Shown here piece by piece: positions 43,576-54,274 of a DNA stretch of 64,000 nt (the stretch's first letter is position 1; every line of letters begins with the position of its first letter). Under the pieces are notes generated by a model. The model saw only the letters and a list, made by a program, of their open reading frames with translations, did not search any database and was not told the origin of the DNA. This DNA comes from Algoriphagus marincola DSM 16067 (lineage in GTDB: Bacteria; Bacteroidota; Bacteroidia; Cytophagales; Cyclobacteriaceae): NCBI RefSeq assembly GCF_000429405.1, contig NZ_AUBU01000014.1, positions 56,001 to 120,000 of the forward strand. The letters run 5' to 3'. The position numbers and the translations under genes are program-made.

Positions 43576-43599
43576 TACATTCAAACATTTCGATTATAA

Positions 43600-45843
<2,244 letters not shown>

Positions 45844-45849
45844 AAAATC

Positions 45850-45879
45850 AAAGCCGCAGCTCAAACTGCGGCTTTTTTT
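45850..45879. terminator. Bidirectional terminator
   Basis: AAAGCCGCAG and CTGCGGCTTT form a perfect 10-bp stem between the convergent isocitrate dehydrogenase and trypsin-like genes. Confidence 0.85.
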
Positions 45880-46750
45880 ATCCTTCTTCAAAACTGACAT
45901 TTTGAGCTCTGAGGAATTCTTTGATGATACTTATATGAATACATTCACCTAGATGAATGAAGGCATAGTCGTTGATTTTTTTTGTCTTTCCATGGGCAAC
46001 TATTTCCTTATCCTCAATATCAAATCCCAGGTGAAGATGCTTTGTCCGGCTTTGCATGCCGACTATTCTGCCCTCATCATCAAATAATGGACCGCCACTT
46101 TGACCGCGAAGACCCGGAGTGCTGAGTTCGATGCCGTATATTTTCTTGTTTTGGTCTCCCAAAAATCGGGTAAGCATTCCTTCAATCGGAAATCTTGGGG
46201 ATCGGGCTACTCCGTTTGAGGTCCATTCAAGTTGGTTTTTCTCAGCATTAAACTGAAAATTGGAAAATTCCGGGAAGGGAAAGCCCAGGCGGCACAGCAT
46301 TGCTCCCGGCTGAACACTCTGATCATCTTTCAAAAAGCGTGGTTTTCCCTGTGATAGGGACTTGTCAAACCCTTCAAATTTTAATAGAGCCAGGTCAAAG
46401 GTAGGATGAAGGACAAACTTGATGTTTTTTATTTTATCTACACAGTCCACAAAGGTAATCCGCATTTCGCAGGCTTTATCTTGTGAGAGATTGAGTGATT
46501 TTGCCAAAATATTTTGCTGCTTTCCACTCAAGGAAGGACTTTGGTCCAAGAAGCTTCTGTAATTCTTATTGATAGCATCCGCTTGCATGATCCATTGTGC
46601 GACATGCTTGCAAGTGAGAGCCCAGCCATCCTGATTGACAAAAAATAAAGTAGCCGATCCCCGTTGGATATTTTTTCCTCCAAAATTTCTCGAAATTGAA
46701 TGGATAGCCCGGGTGAATCCGGCGACTTCCTGAATAGCTTTTACAAACAT
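45878..46750 (-). CDS. Trypsin-like serine protease without a signal peptide
   Basis: A 290-aa chymotrypsin-fold protease. The full triad is visible: His49 in LTCKHVAQ, Asp119 in HPTFDLALLKF and Ser218 in GLRGQSGGPLFDDEG. Unlike DegP/HtrA it has no PDZ domain, and the N-terminus MFVKAIQEVAGFTRAIHSIS is not a signal peptide, so it is probably cytoplasmic. Six Cys residues also suit a reducing compartment rather than a disulfide-bonded one. The last 50 residues are family-specific. It stands alone between two central-metabolism genes; target proteins are unknown. Confidence 0.85.
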   Translation of the reverse strand: MFVKAIQEVAGFTRAIHSISRNFGGKNIQRGSATLFFVNQDGWALTCKHVAQWIMQADAINKNYRSFLDQSPSLSGKQQNILAKSLNLSQDKACEMRITFVDCVDKIKNIKFVLHPTFDLALLKFEGFDKSLSQGKPRFLKDDQSVQPGAMLCRLGFPFPEFSNFQFNAEKNQLEWTSNGVARSPRFPIEGMLTRFLGDQNKKIYGIELSTPGLRGQSGGPLFDDEGRIVGMQSRTKHLHLGFDIEDKEIVAHGKTKKINDYAFIHLGECIHISIIKEFLRAQNVSFEEG

Positions 46751-46960
46751 AAAAAGGTTTTATTGGACAAATTTCAAATTAGGGATTGATTTTCCAAAAG
46801 CCTTTGAAATGGAGAATTATTTGAAAAAATCTTCGAAATCGATTGAAAAAGGAAACAAGCGTGATGTGTAAATGAGCCAGTTGTTTTGTTTTGGGCTAGC
46901 CAAAAAATTGTAATAACTTTAAGCCAATTCTTATATTTTAAACCTGACTAGGTGAACTAG

Positions 46961-48001
<1,041 letters not shown>

Positions 48002-48008
48002 TTCATAG

Positions 48009-48034
48009 AAAGCTCCTGAGAAGGAGCTTTTTTT
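48009..48034 (+). terminator. Terminator of the GAPDH gene
   Basis: AAAGCTCCT and AGGAGCTTT form a 9-bp stem around GAGA, followed by T residues. Confidence 0.85.
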
Positions 48035-48084
48035 ATGGCTGAATGGAAAGAACTAAATGAAGCTTTAGAAGTTATTAATCTATT

Positions 48085-48711
48085 ATGAGTACTTATCTTC
48101 CTTTCTTTCCATTGAAACTTATCGCTTTTCCCGGAGAAGAGCTTAATCTACACATTTTTGAGCCACGTTACAGGGAGCTTTTAGCGGATGTTGAAGCCTC
48201 AGGAGGTTCCTTTGGGGTTTGTGCGTATTTGGATAAACTTTCCGGATTCGGAACGGAAGTAACCCTCGAAAAGGTTTATAAGCGTTATGAAGATGGCCGA
48301 CTCGATGTTCAGACTAAGGGAAAAAGGGCCTTTAAAATACTCTCTTTTCATAATCCTATGGAAGGAAAGTTGTATGCGGGAGGAGAGGTAGATTTTATTG
48401 AAAATATTCCTGTCACAAATGCAGTCCAGAATCACGAGTTTATATTTTATCTCAAGGAATTGCTCTACCTACTCCACTTTCCAAATGAAATCGATCCTTC
48501 GGCCACTACTTCTTTTACTTATGCTCACAAGGTAGGGCTTAAGTTGGAAGAAGAATTAGAGTTACTTCAGATTGAAGAAGAAGGAAAGCGGATGGAATAC
48601 CTCATTAGACATTTTAAGCGAATCATTCCTGTAGTAAAGAGTATTGAGCGGGCTAAGGAAATCATCCGTCAAAACGGTCATTTCAAAAACCTAGATCCCT
48701 TGAACTTCTGA
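48085..48711 (+). CDS. LON peptidase substrate-binding-domain protein
   Basis: A 208-aa protein consisting of the N-terminal domain of Lon proteases alone: LPFFPLKLIAFPGEELNLHIFEPRYRELL, then VEKVYKRYEDGRLDVQTKG-like strands and a helical tail ending in VVKSIERAKEIIRQNGHFKNLDP. It has no ATPase or peptidase domain. Such proteins may bind unfolded substrates; cellular role unknown. It starts 84 bp after the gap stop, beyond a terminator, and ends at the terminator 48752-48782. Confidence 0.88.
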   Translation: MSTYLPFFPLKLIAFPGEELNLHIFEPRYRELLADVEASGGSFGVCAYLDKLSGFGTEVTLEKVYKRYEDGRLDVQTKGKRAFKILSFHNPMEGKLYAGGEVDFIENIPVTNAVQNHEFIFYLKELLYLLHFPNEIDPSATTSFTYAHKVGLKLEEELELLQIEEEGKRMEYLIRHFKRIIPVVKSIERAKEIIRQNGHFKNLDPLNF

Positions 48712-48751
48712 GAGGGTTAGAATAAATCATACTCGAAAAATTCTTGGAAAC

Positions 48752-48782
48752 AAAAAAAGCAGGTTTCAAAACCTGCTTTTTG
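48752..48782 (+). terminator. Terminator of the LON-domain gene
   Basis: AAAAGCAGGTTT and AAACCTGCTTTT form a perfect stem with a 2-3 nt loop. It also stands at the 3' end of the minus-strand tRNA cluster and would work in both directions. Confidence 0.8.
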
Positions 48783-48800
48783 CTTTGGATTCTCCTAAAA

Positions 48801-48940
48801 GGCTTCCCGATATCGCTTTGCTCATCGGGATAGACTTCTCGACCTATTAAGAATCTCTAAATAACTGTGATCCCGCTGGGGCTCGAACCCAGGACCCTAA
48901 CATTAAAAGTGTTATGCTCTACCAGCTGAGCTACGGAATC
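48801..48940. repeat. 140-bp direct repeat, copy 1 (hairpin, trailer and tRNA-Lys)
   Basis: This segment matches 49360-49499 at 138 of 140 positions; the two differences are in the trailer. It contains TCCCGAT/ATCGGGA (48805-48811, 48824-48830), the tRNA trailer and the complete tRNA-Lys gene. Confidence 0.9.
48868..48940 (-). tRNA. tRNA-Lys (anticodon UUU), copy 1
   Basis: A 73-nt cloverleaf on the minus strand: acceptor GATTCCG/CGGGATC, D-arm GCTCAGCTGGTAGAGC, anticodon stem TAACA/TGTTA with loop CTTTTAA (TTT), T-loop TTCGAGC, discriminator A. Confidence 0.97.
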
Positions 48941-48981
48941 AAAATTTCAAATAAAAAGCGGACAATATCCGCCTTGTAAAG

Positions 48982-49055
48982 TGATCCTGTCAGGACTCGA
49001 ACCTGAAACCTACTGCTTAGAAGGCAGTTGCTCTATCCAGTTGAGCTACAGGACC
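48982..49055 (-). tRNA. tRNA-Arg (anticodon UCU)
   Basis: A 74-nt cloverleaf on the minus strand: acceptor GGTCCTG/CAGGATC, anticodon loop CTTCTAA (TCT) on stem ACTGC/GCAGT, T-loop TTCGAGT, discriminator A. Confidence 0.95.
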
Positions 49056-49066
49056 CAGTAAAATTG

Positions 49067-49141
49067 TCGGGGTGGCAAGATTCGAACTTGCGACCTCCTG
49101 CTCCCAAAGCAGGCGCGATAACCGGGCTACGCTACACCCCG
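49067..49141 (-). tRNA. tRNA-Pro (anticodon UGG)
   Basis: A 75-nt cloverleaf on the minus strand: acceptor CGGGGTG/CACCCCG, anticodon loop TTTGGGA (TGG) on a CCTGC/GCAGG stem, T-loop TTCGAAT, discriminator A. Confidence 0.95.
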
Positions 49142-49359
49142 AGAATTAGTTTGATCTTACACTTTTGTAAGTTTTCTCTTTTTTTTCTTTGAGCTTTTCG
49201 ATATCGATTTGCTCTTCAGAATGAGTCTCTCGATCAGTCAAGAAGCTCAATATAACTGTGATCCCGCTGGTCCCGATCATTATCGGGACGATATCGCTTC
49301 GCTCATCGGGATAAACTTCTCGCCCTACCAAGATCTCTAAATAACTGTGATCCCGCTGG
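49142..49359 (-). repeat. Array of tRNA-Lys 3'-tail fragments with hairpins
   Basis: Two truncated copies of the tRNA-Lys 3' end plus trailer are present, marked by TGATCCCGCTGG at 49259-49270 and TGATCCCGCTGGGG at 49348-49361 (plus-strand reading). Each is followed on its left by a diverged trailer and hairpin unit. A perfect hairpin TCCCGAT/ATCGGGA is at 49271-49288. Divergence grows away from the intact gene: the unit nearest 49360 is closest, that near 49180-49258 is most degraded. No coding sequence is credible here. Confidence 0.75.
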
Positions 49360-49499
49360 GGCTTCCCGAAATCGCTTTGCTCATCGGGATAGACTTCTCG
49401 CCCTATTAAGAATCTCTAAATAACTGTGATCCCGCTGGGGCTCGAACCCAGGACCCTAACATTAAAAGTGTTATGCTCTACCAGCTGAGCTACGGAATC
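49360..49499. repeat. 140-bp direct repeat, copy 2 (hairpin, trailer and tRNA-Lys)
   Basis: Pairs with 48801-48940 (two mismatches, 559 bp apart). The T-to-A change at its eleventh base shortens the CCCGAT/ATCGGG stem by one pair. Confidence 0.9.
49427..49499 (-). tRNA. tRNA-Lys (anticodon UUU), copy 2
   Basis: Identical over 73 nt to the copy at 48868-48940. It is first in the transcribed order Lys-Pro-Arg-Lys. Confidence 0.97.
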
Positions 49500-49597
49500 A
49501 TTTTTGGCTTAGAAATCCTCTCGAATTTCCATGTAAATATTTGTCAAATCTGGCTCCCAACCTTGCTTTTTGGTAGATCATTGCCTTAATTGGACTG

Positions 49598-49628
49598 CAA
49601 ATTTATGACTCTTGAATTTAAATGCAAA
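49598..49628 (-). promoter_or_regulatory. Promoter of the tRNA Lys-Pro-Arg-Lys cluster
   Basis: On the minus strand TTTG (49628-49625), 19-nt spacer and TAAATTTG (49605-49598) match the full consensus, 99 bp before the first tRNA. The -33 element lies inside codons 2-3 of the divergent gene starting at 49622. Confidence 0.7.
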
Positions 49629-50347
49629 GCACTAGACCAATCTTTCTGGTAAATCTTCTGTTCTTTTTCTTGATTGTTTTTCAACCTGTTTATTCACAGG
49701 GGGTTACGAATTCACTTCTTAAAGCAGATTCTTTGTTTGAAAGCAGAAGTTACAAGGAAGCCTTCGAAATTTACTCTGAAAACTATCAGGAAGGACTCTA
49801 TTCTCCAGCCATGCTTTTGAAAATGGCCTTCATTGCTGAAGGGATGGGCGACAAGGAGCAGGCTACACATTATTTGGGTAAGTATTATGATCTCAATCCC
49901 AATGAACAAATTATCTCCAAAATTAAGACATTGACAGGGCAGACTACGCTGTTTGGATATGAGGTAGACGATAGAGATAGATTTGTTCTTTTTCTAGTGA
50001 ACTACAAGCAATACCTATTGATGGCTCTCTCAGCTATCTTGCTTCTTTCAGTAATCATGATTTTTTGGACGAGTCGAAAAAATGAATCTCGTGTCAGTTA
50101 TTGGCCGACCGCTGCTTTGATGATTTTGATCTTTCTTGTCAATAATTTTTTGGATAAGCCAAGTACGGGCTTGATTACACATAGTCCTACCTACATTACC
50201 ACACATCCAAGTGCAGGGGGCGAGCTAGTCGATCAGATAGAGCCTGGTCACCGTGTCAAAATCAAATCCTCAAAAGATATTTGGTTTGAGGTAGAATGGA
50301 AAAATCAGCGAGCCTATATCCGGAAGGATCATATTACTAGACTTTGA
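49622..50347 (+). CDS. Exported membrane protein with TPR-like and SH3-like domains
   Basis: A 241-aa protein. Residues 1-25 form a signal peptide (MQSTRPIFLVNLLFFFLIVF...VYSQ). Residues about 30-105 look like tetratricopeptide helices (LLKADSLFESRSYKEAFEIYSENY). Two membrane helices lie near 130-150 and 160-176. The C-terminus (HPSAGGELVDQIEPGHRVKIKSS...YIRKDHITRL) resembles a bacterial SH3 domain. This order is like BatE proteins of Bacteroidota aerotolerance operons, but no other bat gene is nearby. Role unknown. Confidence 0.75.
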   Translation: MQSTRPIFLVNLLFFFLIVFQPVYSQGVTNSLLKADSLFESRSYKEAFEIYSENYQEGLYSPAMLLKMAFIAEGMGDKEQATHYLGKYYDLNPNEQIISKIKTLTGQTTLFGYEVDDRDRFVLFLVNYKQYLLMALSAILLLSVIMIFWTSRKNESRVSYWPTAALMILIFLVNNFLDKPSTGLITHSPTYITTHPSAGGELVDQIEPGHRVKIKSSKDIWFEVEWKNQRAYIRKDHITRL

Positions 50348-50441
50348 TCCGGAATATGAATTAGCTTTCTTCCTGAATCCAAATAAATCGGGTAGGGCCA
50401 GGCTAATTTTAGAACCTAATTCTTAATCCGTATTAAAGCAT

Positions 50442-50469
50442 AAAAAAATCCCGAATTTTTTCGGGATTT
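50442..50469. terminator. Bidirectional terminator at the left end of the sugar-oxidation locus
   Basis: AAATCCCGAA and TTCGGGATTT pair closely, flanked by A and T runs, between the convergent SH3-domain and DUF1080 genes. Confidence 0.75.
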
Positions 50470-50492
50470 CTTGTTTCAAAAAGATATTAAAC

Positions 50493-51236
50493 TCAAAGTT
50501 CTTTTATTCTGATATTTCGGAAGTGAACGATGTCTCCATGATCCTGAAGAGCAATTCGTCCTTTTTTGTACTTCCCAAATCCAGGCATATCCTTGAATTT
50601 ACTATCTGCAATCATTGCTTCCCATTCTGGAGTCCACATCGTGGTTTTTACGACATCAACCCCGTTGAGACGAAGCGTTAACTCACCTTCGTTTGCGATG
50701 ATTTCAGCAAGATTCCATTCGCCTACCGGCTTGACAGTTTCTTCACTACTCAAAATTAGATCGTATAGGTCTCCTGCCCGATGACTGATGATTTTTGCGT
50801 CAGGGTGTCCGTCATTGTCCAGAACTTGCATTTCTGGACCTGTCTGCCACGGGTAATCATACTCTTCAGATTCATTGACGAGGAAGATGATACCGCTATT
50901 TCCATTAGGGGCTATTTTCCATTCTGTCTGAAAGTGGAAGTTTTCAAACTCCTGATCAGTGACGATATCACCTCCATCTCCAGTCTGCCATCCGTCTTTA
51001 TTGGCTGCATCTAGATAAAGCTCTCCATTTTCTATTTTCCAGGCTTTACCAACTTCTCCACCTCCGTATTTGTGCCAGCCTGTGAAAGTTTCTCCATCGA
51101 AAAGGGAAATCCATTCAGACTCAGCGGGAGTACTTGTTTCAGTCATGGTTTCCTCGGATGCTGTATCGGTACTTGGGGAGCTGCATCCCCAAGCCATTGC
51201 TAGTCCTGCTACTAGTAGGTATTTGATTCGTTGCAT
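50493..51236 (-). CDS. DUF1080 (3-keto-disaccharide hydrolase family) lipoprotein
   Basis: A 247-aa lipoprotein with signal MQRIKYLLVAGLAMAWGC (Cys18 lipidated). The rest is one DUF1080 domain: SLFDGETFTGWHKYGG, WKIENGELYL, FHFQTEWKIAPNGNSGIIF, GPEMQVLDNDGHPD and the final GRIALQDHGDIVHFRNIRIKEL. The family has a concanavalin-like fold, and characterised members cleave 3-keto glycosides. It is the last gene of the left arm, behind the cytochrome c gene (6 bp from that stop), and should act in the periplasm or at the outer face of the inner membrane. The start is the ATG at 51236. Confidence 0.9.
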   Translation of the reverse strand: MQRIKYLLVAGLAMAWGCSSPSTDTASEETMTETSTPAESEWISLFDGETFTGWHKYGGGEVGKAWKIENGELYLDAANKDGWQTGDGGDIVTDQEFENFHFQTEWKIAPNGNSGIIFLVNESEEYDYPWQTGPEMQVLDNDGHPDAKIISHRAGDLYDLILSSEETVKPVGEWNLAEIIANEGELTLRLNGVDVVKTTMWTPEWEAMIADSKFKDMPGFGKYKKGRIALQDHGDIVHFRNIRIKEL

Positions 51237-51242
51237 GGTCAA

Positions 51243-51674
51243 TTATTTTTTCAAAAGTAAAACGTATCTAACCATATCTTTTGCATCCTCTTCACTCAAT
51301 CCTGGATGTGCTGGCATAGGAACTTCTCCCCATACACCGACTCCACCATTGATTACTTTTTGAGCGAGCATTGTTACATTTTCTTCTGTGCTTTCATACT
51401 TTGCAGCTACTTCAGCATAAGAAGGTCCAACGATTTTCCGCTCTACCATATGACAGGATTGGCAATCCGATCCTTTCACTTTTTCTAAGCCTTTGATATA
51501 AATCGGGTCATCCTGATATTTTTCCTCCAAACTCATTTCCTTCGCGGGAGCAGAACTGCTAGCAGCTGGAGAAGTGGTAGAAGTAGACTCGGAAGAGCTT
51601 TCTCCACCGCCACAGGCAAATGTCAAACTAGCCAATGCTAGTACTCCCAAACTGATTTGATTTTTAATTTTCAT
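51243..51674 (-). CDS. Class I cytochrome c lipoprotein
   Basis: A 143-aa monohaem cytochrome. The lipoprotein signal ends at Cys21 (LTFAC), followed by a Ser/Thr/Ala linker (about 22-45). The haem motif is C71-Q-S-C74-H75 and Met120 in VPMPAHPGLS is the likely sixth ligand. Such cytochromes accept electrons from periplasmic dehydrogenases. In this locus the donor is probably the GMC dehydrogenase at 56419-58098, by analogy with FAD-dependent sugar dehydrogenases that use a cytochrome c subunit. It lies between the isomerase and DUF1080 genes. Confidence 0.93.
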   Translation of the reverse strand: MKIKNQISLGVLALASLTFACGGGESSSESTSTTSPAASSSAPAKEMSLEEKYQDDPIYIKGLEKVKGSDCQSCHMVERKIVGPSYAEVAAKYESTEENVTMLAQKVINGGVGVWGEVPMPAHPGLSEEDAKDMVRYVLLLKK

Positions 51675-51800
51675 TCGATTGTAATTTGATATTTAAATGT
51701 CGTTTTTCTTTAGGCTTGAAGAGGATATCGTACAACTATCCTAAGTCTTTACTTGACTTTTTTATTTTGCTAATTTCCGAAATATTGATTTCTTGATTTC

Positions 51801-52853
51801 TTAAATTCCTAAGATTTTTTTGTTGAAATTTTCATCTGCGCCACTTCCGGCGAAGTCATCAAAGGCTTTCTCTGTGACTCTAATGATATGAGCATCGATG
51901 AATGGAGCACCTTCTGCAGCTCCTTGCTCTGGATGCTTGATCGCGCATTCCCATTCTAGTACCGCCCAACCGTCAAAATCATATTGCGAAAGTTTACTAA
52001 AAATTCCACCAAAATCAACTTGACCGTCACCTAATGATCGGAATCTACCTGCACGCTCTACCCATCCTTGGAATCCTCCATAGACACCTTGCTTTCCACT
52101 TGGATTGAATTCAGCGTCTTTCACATGGAACATTTTGATCCGGTCGTGATAGAAATCGATGAATTGTAGATAATCCAAGCATTGTAGCACGAAGTGACTT
52201 GGGTCGTAGAGTATATTTGCACGTTTGTGATTATTCACTTTTTCAAGGAACATCTCAAAGGTGATACCATCATGAAGGTCCTCGCCAGGGTGTAATTCAT
52301 AGCAGACATCTACGCCATATTTGTCAAACTCATCCAAAATGGGAGTCCATCTTCTGGCCAATTCAGTAAATCCTGTATCGACCAAACCTGCAGGACGCTG
52401 TGGCCATGGATAAACAGTATGCCACATCAGCGCTCCAGAGAATGTCGCATGCGCAGAAAGTCCAAGATTGTGTGAAGCTTTTGCAGCATACTTCAATTGC
52501 TGAGTAGCCCATTCGGTTTTTGCCTTCAGATCGCCTGCCATCGATGCAGGTGCAAATCCATCAAAAAGTTCATTATAGGCTGGGTGAACAGCGACAAGCT
52601 GACCTTGCAGGTGAGTGGAGAGCTCAGTAATGACCAACCCTGCCTCCTCGACCGTTCCAGCTATTTCATCTGCATAATCCTTGCTTTCCGCAGCCTTTTG
52701 AAGATCAATCATTCTCGCGTCCCAAGAGGGGATTTGAACTCCCTTATAACCTAAATCTGCCATGTATTTACAGATATTCTTCAGGTTATTGAAAGGTGCT
52801 TGGTCATCCGCAAATTGCGCCAAAAATATGGCTGGTCCTTTGATCGTTTTCAT
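51801..52853 (-). CDS. Sugar phosphate isomerase/epimerase (TIM barrel, AP-endonuclease-2 fold)
   Basis: A 350-aa cytoplasmic TIM-barrel protein with no signal peptide. Metal ligands of the xylose-isomerase-like fold are visible: Glu in CYELHPGED, Asp and His in LYDPSHFV, His in MFHVKDAEF and Glu in AVLEWECAI. Proteins of this subgroup are regular partners of Gfo/Idh/MocA oxidoreductases and DUF1080 proteins in sugar-utilisation loci, where they isomerise or hydrate keto sugars. It is 31 bp downstream of the Gfo/Idh/MocA gene. Exact reaction unknown. Confidence 0.9.
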   Translation of the reverse strand: MKTIKGPAIFLAQFADDQAPFNNLKNICKYMADLGYKGVQIPSWDARMIDLQKAAESKDYADEIAGTVEEAGLVITELSTHLQGQLVAVHPAYNELFDGFAPASMAGDLKAKTEWATQQLKYAAKASHNLGLSAHATFSGALMWHTVYPWPQRPAGLVDTGFTELARRWTPILDEFDKYGVDVCYELHPGEDLHDGITFEMFLEKVNNHKRANILYDPSHFVLQCLDYLQFIDFYHDRIKMFHVKDAEFNPSGKQGVYGGFQGWVERAGRFRSLGDGQVDFGGIFSKLSQYDFDGWAVLEWECAIKHPEQGAAEGAPFIDAHIIRVTEKAFDDFAGSGADENFNKKILGI

Positions 52854-52884
52854 TATGAATTTTTATTTTAGGTTTAAGAGTTAT

Positions 52885-54054
52885 TTATTTTTCAACTACA
52901 AAAGAAGTCCATTTATATTCGGTCTCGGTACTTTTCAAGACATGTTCGATGAAGGCCATCCCACGGATACCATCTTCAATACCTGGGAAATCCTTCCACT
53001 CCTCCTTAGGAGTCTCCCCATTTCGCTCTGCATAAATACACCGGGCAAAATTTCTGTACAAATTGGCGAAGGCTTCTACGTAACCCTCGGGATGACCGGC
53101 AGGAGTCCGGGTGTTTTCTTGTGCCAGGGACCCGAGATAGCCAGTTCCAGCTCTGAAAATTTGTGCAGGTTGGCCTGGGTAGCGAACAATTAGACTGTTG
53201 TTGTCTTCTTGTTGCCATTCGATTCCGCCTTTGTCACCAAACACCCTGATTTTTAGATTGTTTTCCAAACCAGTATCGGTCTGAGATGCCATTAGAACTC
53301 CGGATGCACCGTTTTCAAACCGCATCAAAACAACACCGTCATCGTCAATCGGGCGTCCTTCGACTTTGATGTAAAGATCAGCACAGATTTTTTCTACTTT
53401 TTGCCCCGAGACATATTCAGCCAGGTGAAAGGCATGGGTACCAATATCTCCCATGCATCCAGCCATTCCGTTTCGCTTGGGGTCTGTTCGCCATTCGGCT
53501 TGCTTGTTGTCTTCTTTTTCAAGGAGTTTATACAGCCAGCCTTGTGGGTACTCTACATATACTTTGTGAATTTTTCCCAGCTTGCCCTCTTCGATCATTT
53601 GCTTGGCTTGCTTAATCATCGGGTAGCCAGAATAAGTATGTGTCAGTAAAAACTTCCGATCGCTGTTGCTGACGATATGATAAAGCTCTTTTGCTTCTTG
53701 ATAGTTGAGTGTGAGGGGCTTGTCAAGCACCACATGAAATCCAGCCCGGATGGCTTTTGCAGTCGGATCAAAATGAACATTATTTGGGGTGACGATCACC
53801 ACTACATCAATTCGCTCATCTTCGGGAAGCTGTAGCTCCTTTTCGAACATCTCGTCGTAGCTGGAGTAGACCCGGGAAGGGTTGAGTCTGAGCTCTTCGC
53901 CTCTTTTTTTAGACTTTTCAGGATTAGATGAAAATGCTCCAGCCGCAAGTTCAAACAGGCCGTCCATCAGTGCGCCGTTGAGGTGAATCGCTCCGATAAA
54001 AGAGCCCGGACCACCACCGACAAGACCAATTTTAAGTTTCTTATTTGTGGACAT
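52885..54054 (-). CDS. Gfo/Idh/MocA-family oxidoreductase
   Basis: A 389-aa NAD(P)-dependent sugar dehydrogenase. The Rossmann motif is KIGLVGGGPGSFIGAIH, the family lysine is in VVLDKPLTLNYQEA (equivalent to EKP), and the catalytic-region motif GCMGDIGTHAFHLAEY carries the conserved Asp and His. No signal peptide, so cytoplasmic. In 3-keto-sugar pathways these enzymes reduce a keto sugar back to a free sugar, which is the role inferred here. It leads the left arm and diverges from the MFS transporter gene across 220 bp. Confidence 0.93.
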   Translation of the reverse strand: MSTNKKLKIGLVGGGPGSFIGAIHLNGALMDGLFELAAGAFSSNPEKSKKRGEELRLNPSRVYSSYDEMFEKELQLPEDERIDVVVIVTPNNVHFDPTAKAIRAGFHVVLDKPLTLNYQEAKELYHIVSNSDRKFLLTHTYSGYPMIKQAKQMIEEGKLGKIHKVYVEYPQGWLYKLLEKEDNKQAEWRTDPKRNGMAGCMGDIGTHAFHLAEYVSGQKVEKICADLYIKVEGRPIDDDGVVLMRFENGASGVLMASQTDTGLENNLKIRVFGDKGGIEWQQEDNNSLIVRYPGQPAQIFRAGTGYLGSLAQENTRTPAGHPEGYVEAFANLYRNFARCIYAERNGETPKEEWKDFPGIEDGIRGMAFIEHVLKSTETEYKWTSFVVEK

Positions 54055-54274
54055 AGGTTATCAGGTTATTTGGATTTGAAAATAGTTGAATAATCGAAAA
54101 AAAGCCATTTTTTGCTGAGCTTCACAGATTATGTTTACAAATAGCCCCATCCCGTTATGAGTGGCTTTTTCAAAATAATTATCGGCCTAATTTCGAAAAT
54201 TCAAAGGACTTGCTTAAAATACGCTAAATTCACCGAATTCTAAACTTTGACTTAATTCCCAACCCAGTTTTTCT
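54055..54274. promoter_or_regulatory. Shared divergent regulatory region of the sugar-oxidation locus
   Basis: A 220-bp gene-free region between two divergent operons. It carries a 9-bp inverted repeat AAAAAGCCA (54099-54107) and TGGCTTTTT (54162-54170). I found no perfect TAnnTTTG element on either strand. No regulator gene is adjacent. Confidence 0.5.

Noticed and set aside
48801..49499. CRISPR-like repeat array
   Set aside because: The repeats are tRNA-Lys genes and tails of unequal length; there are no uniform spacers and no cas genes.
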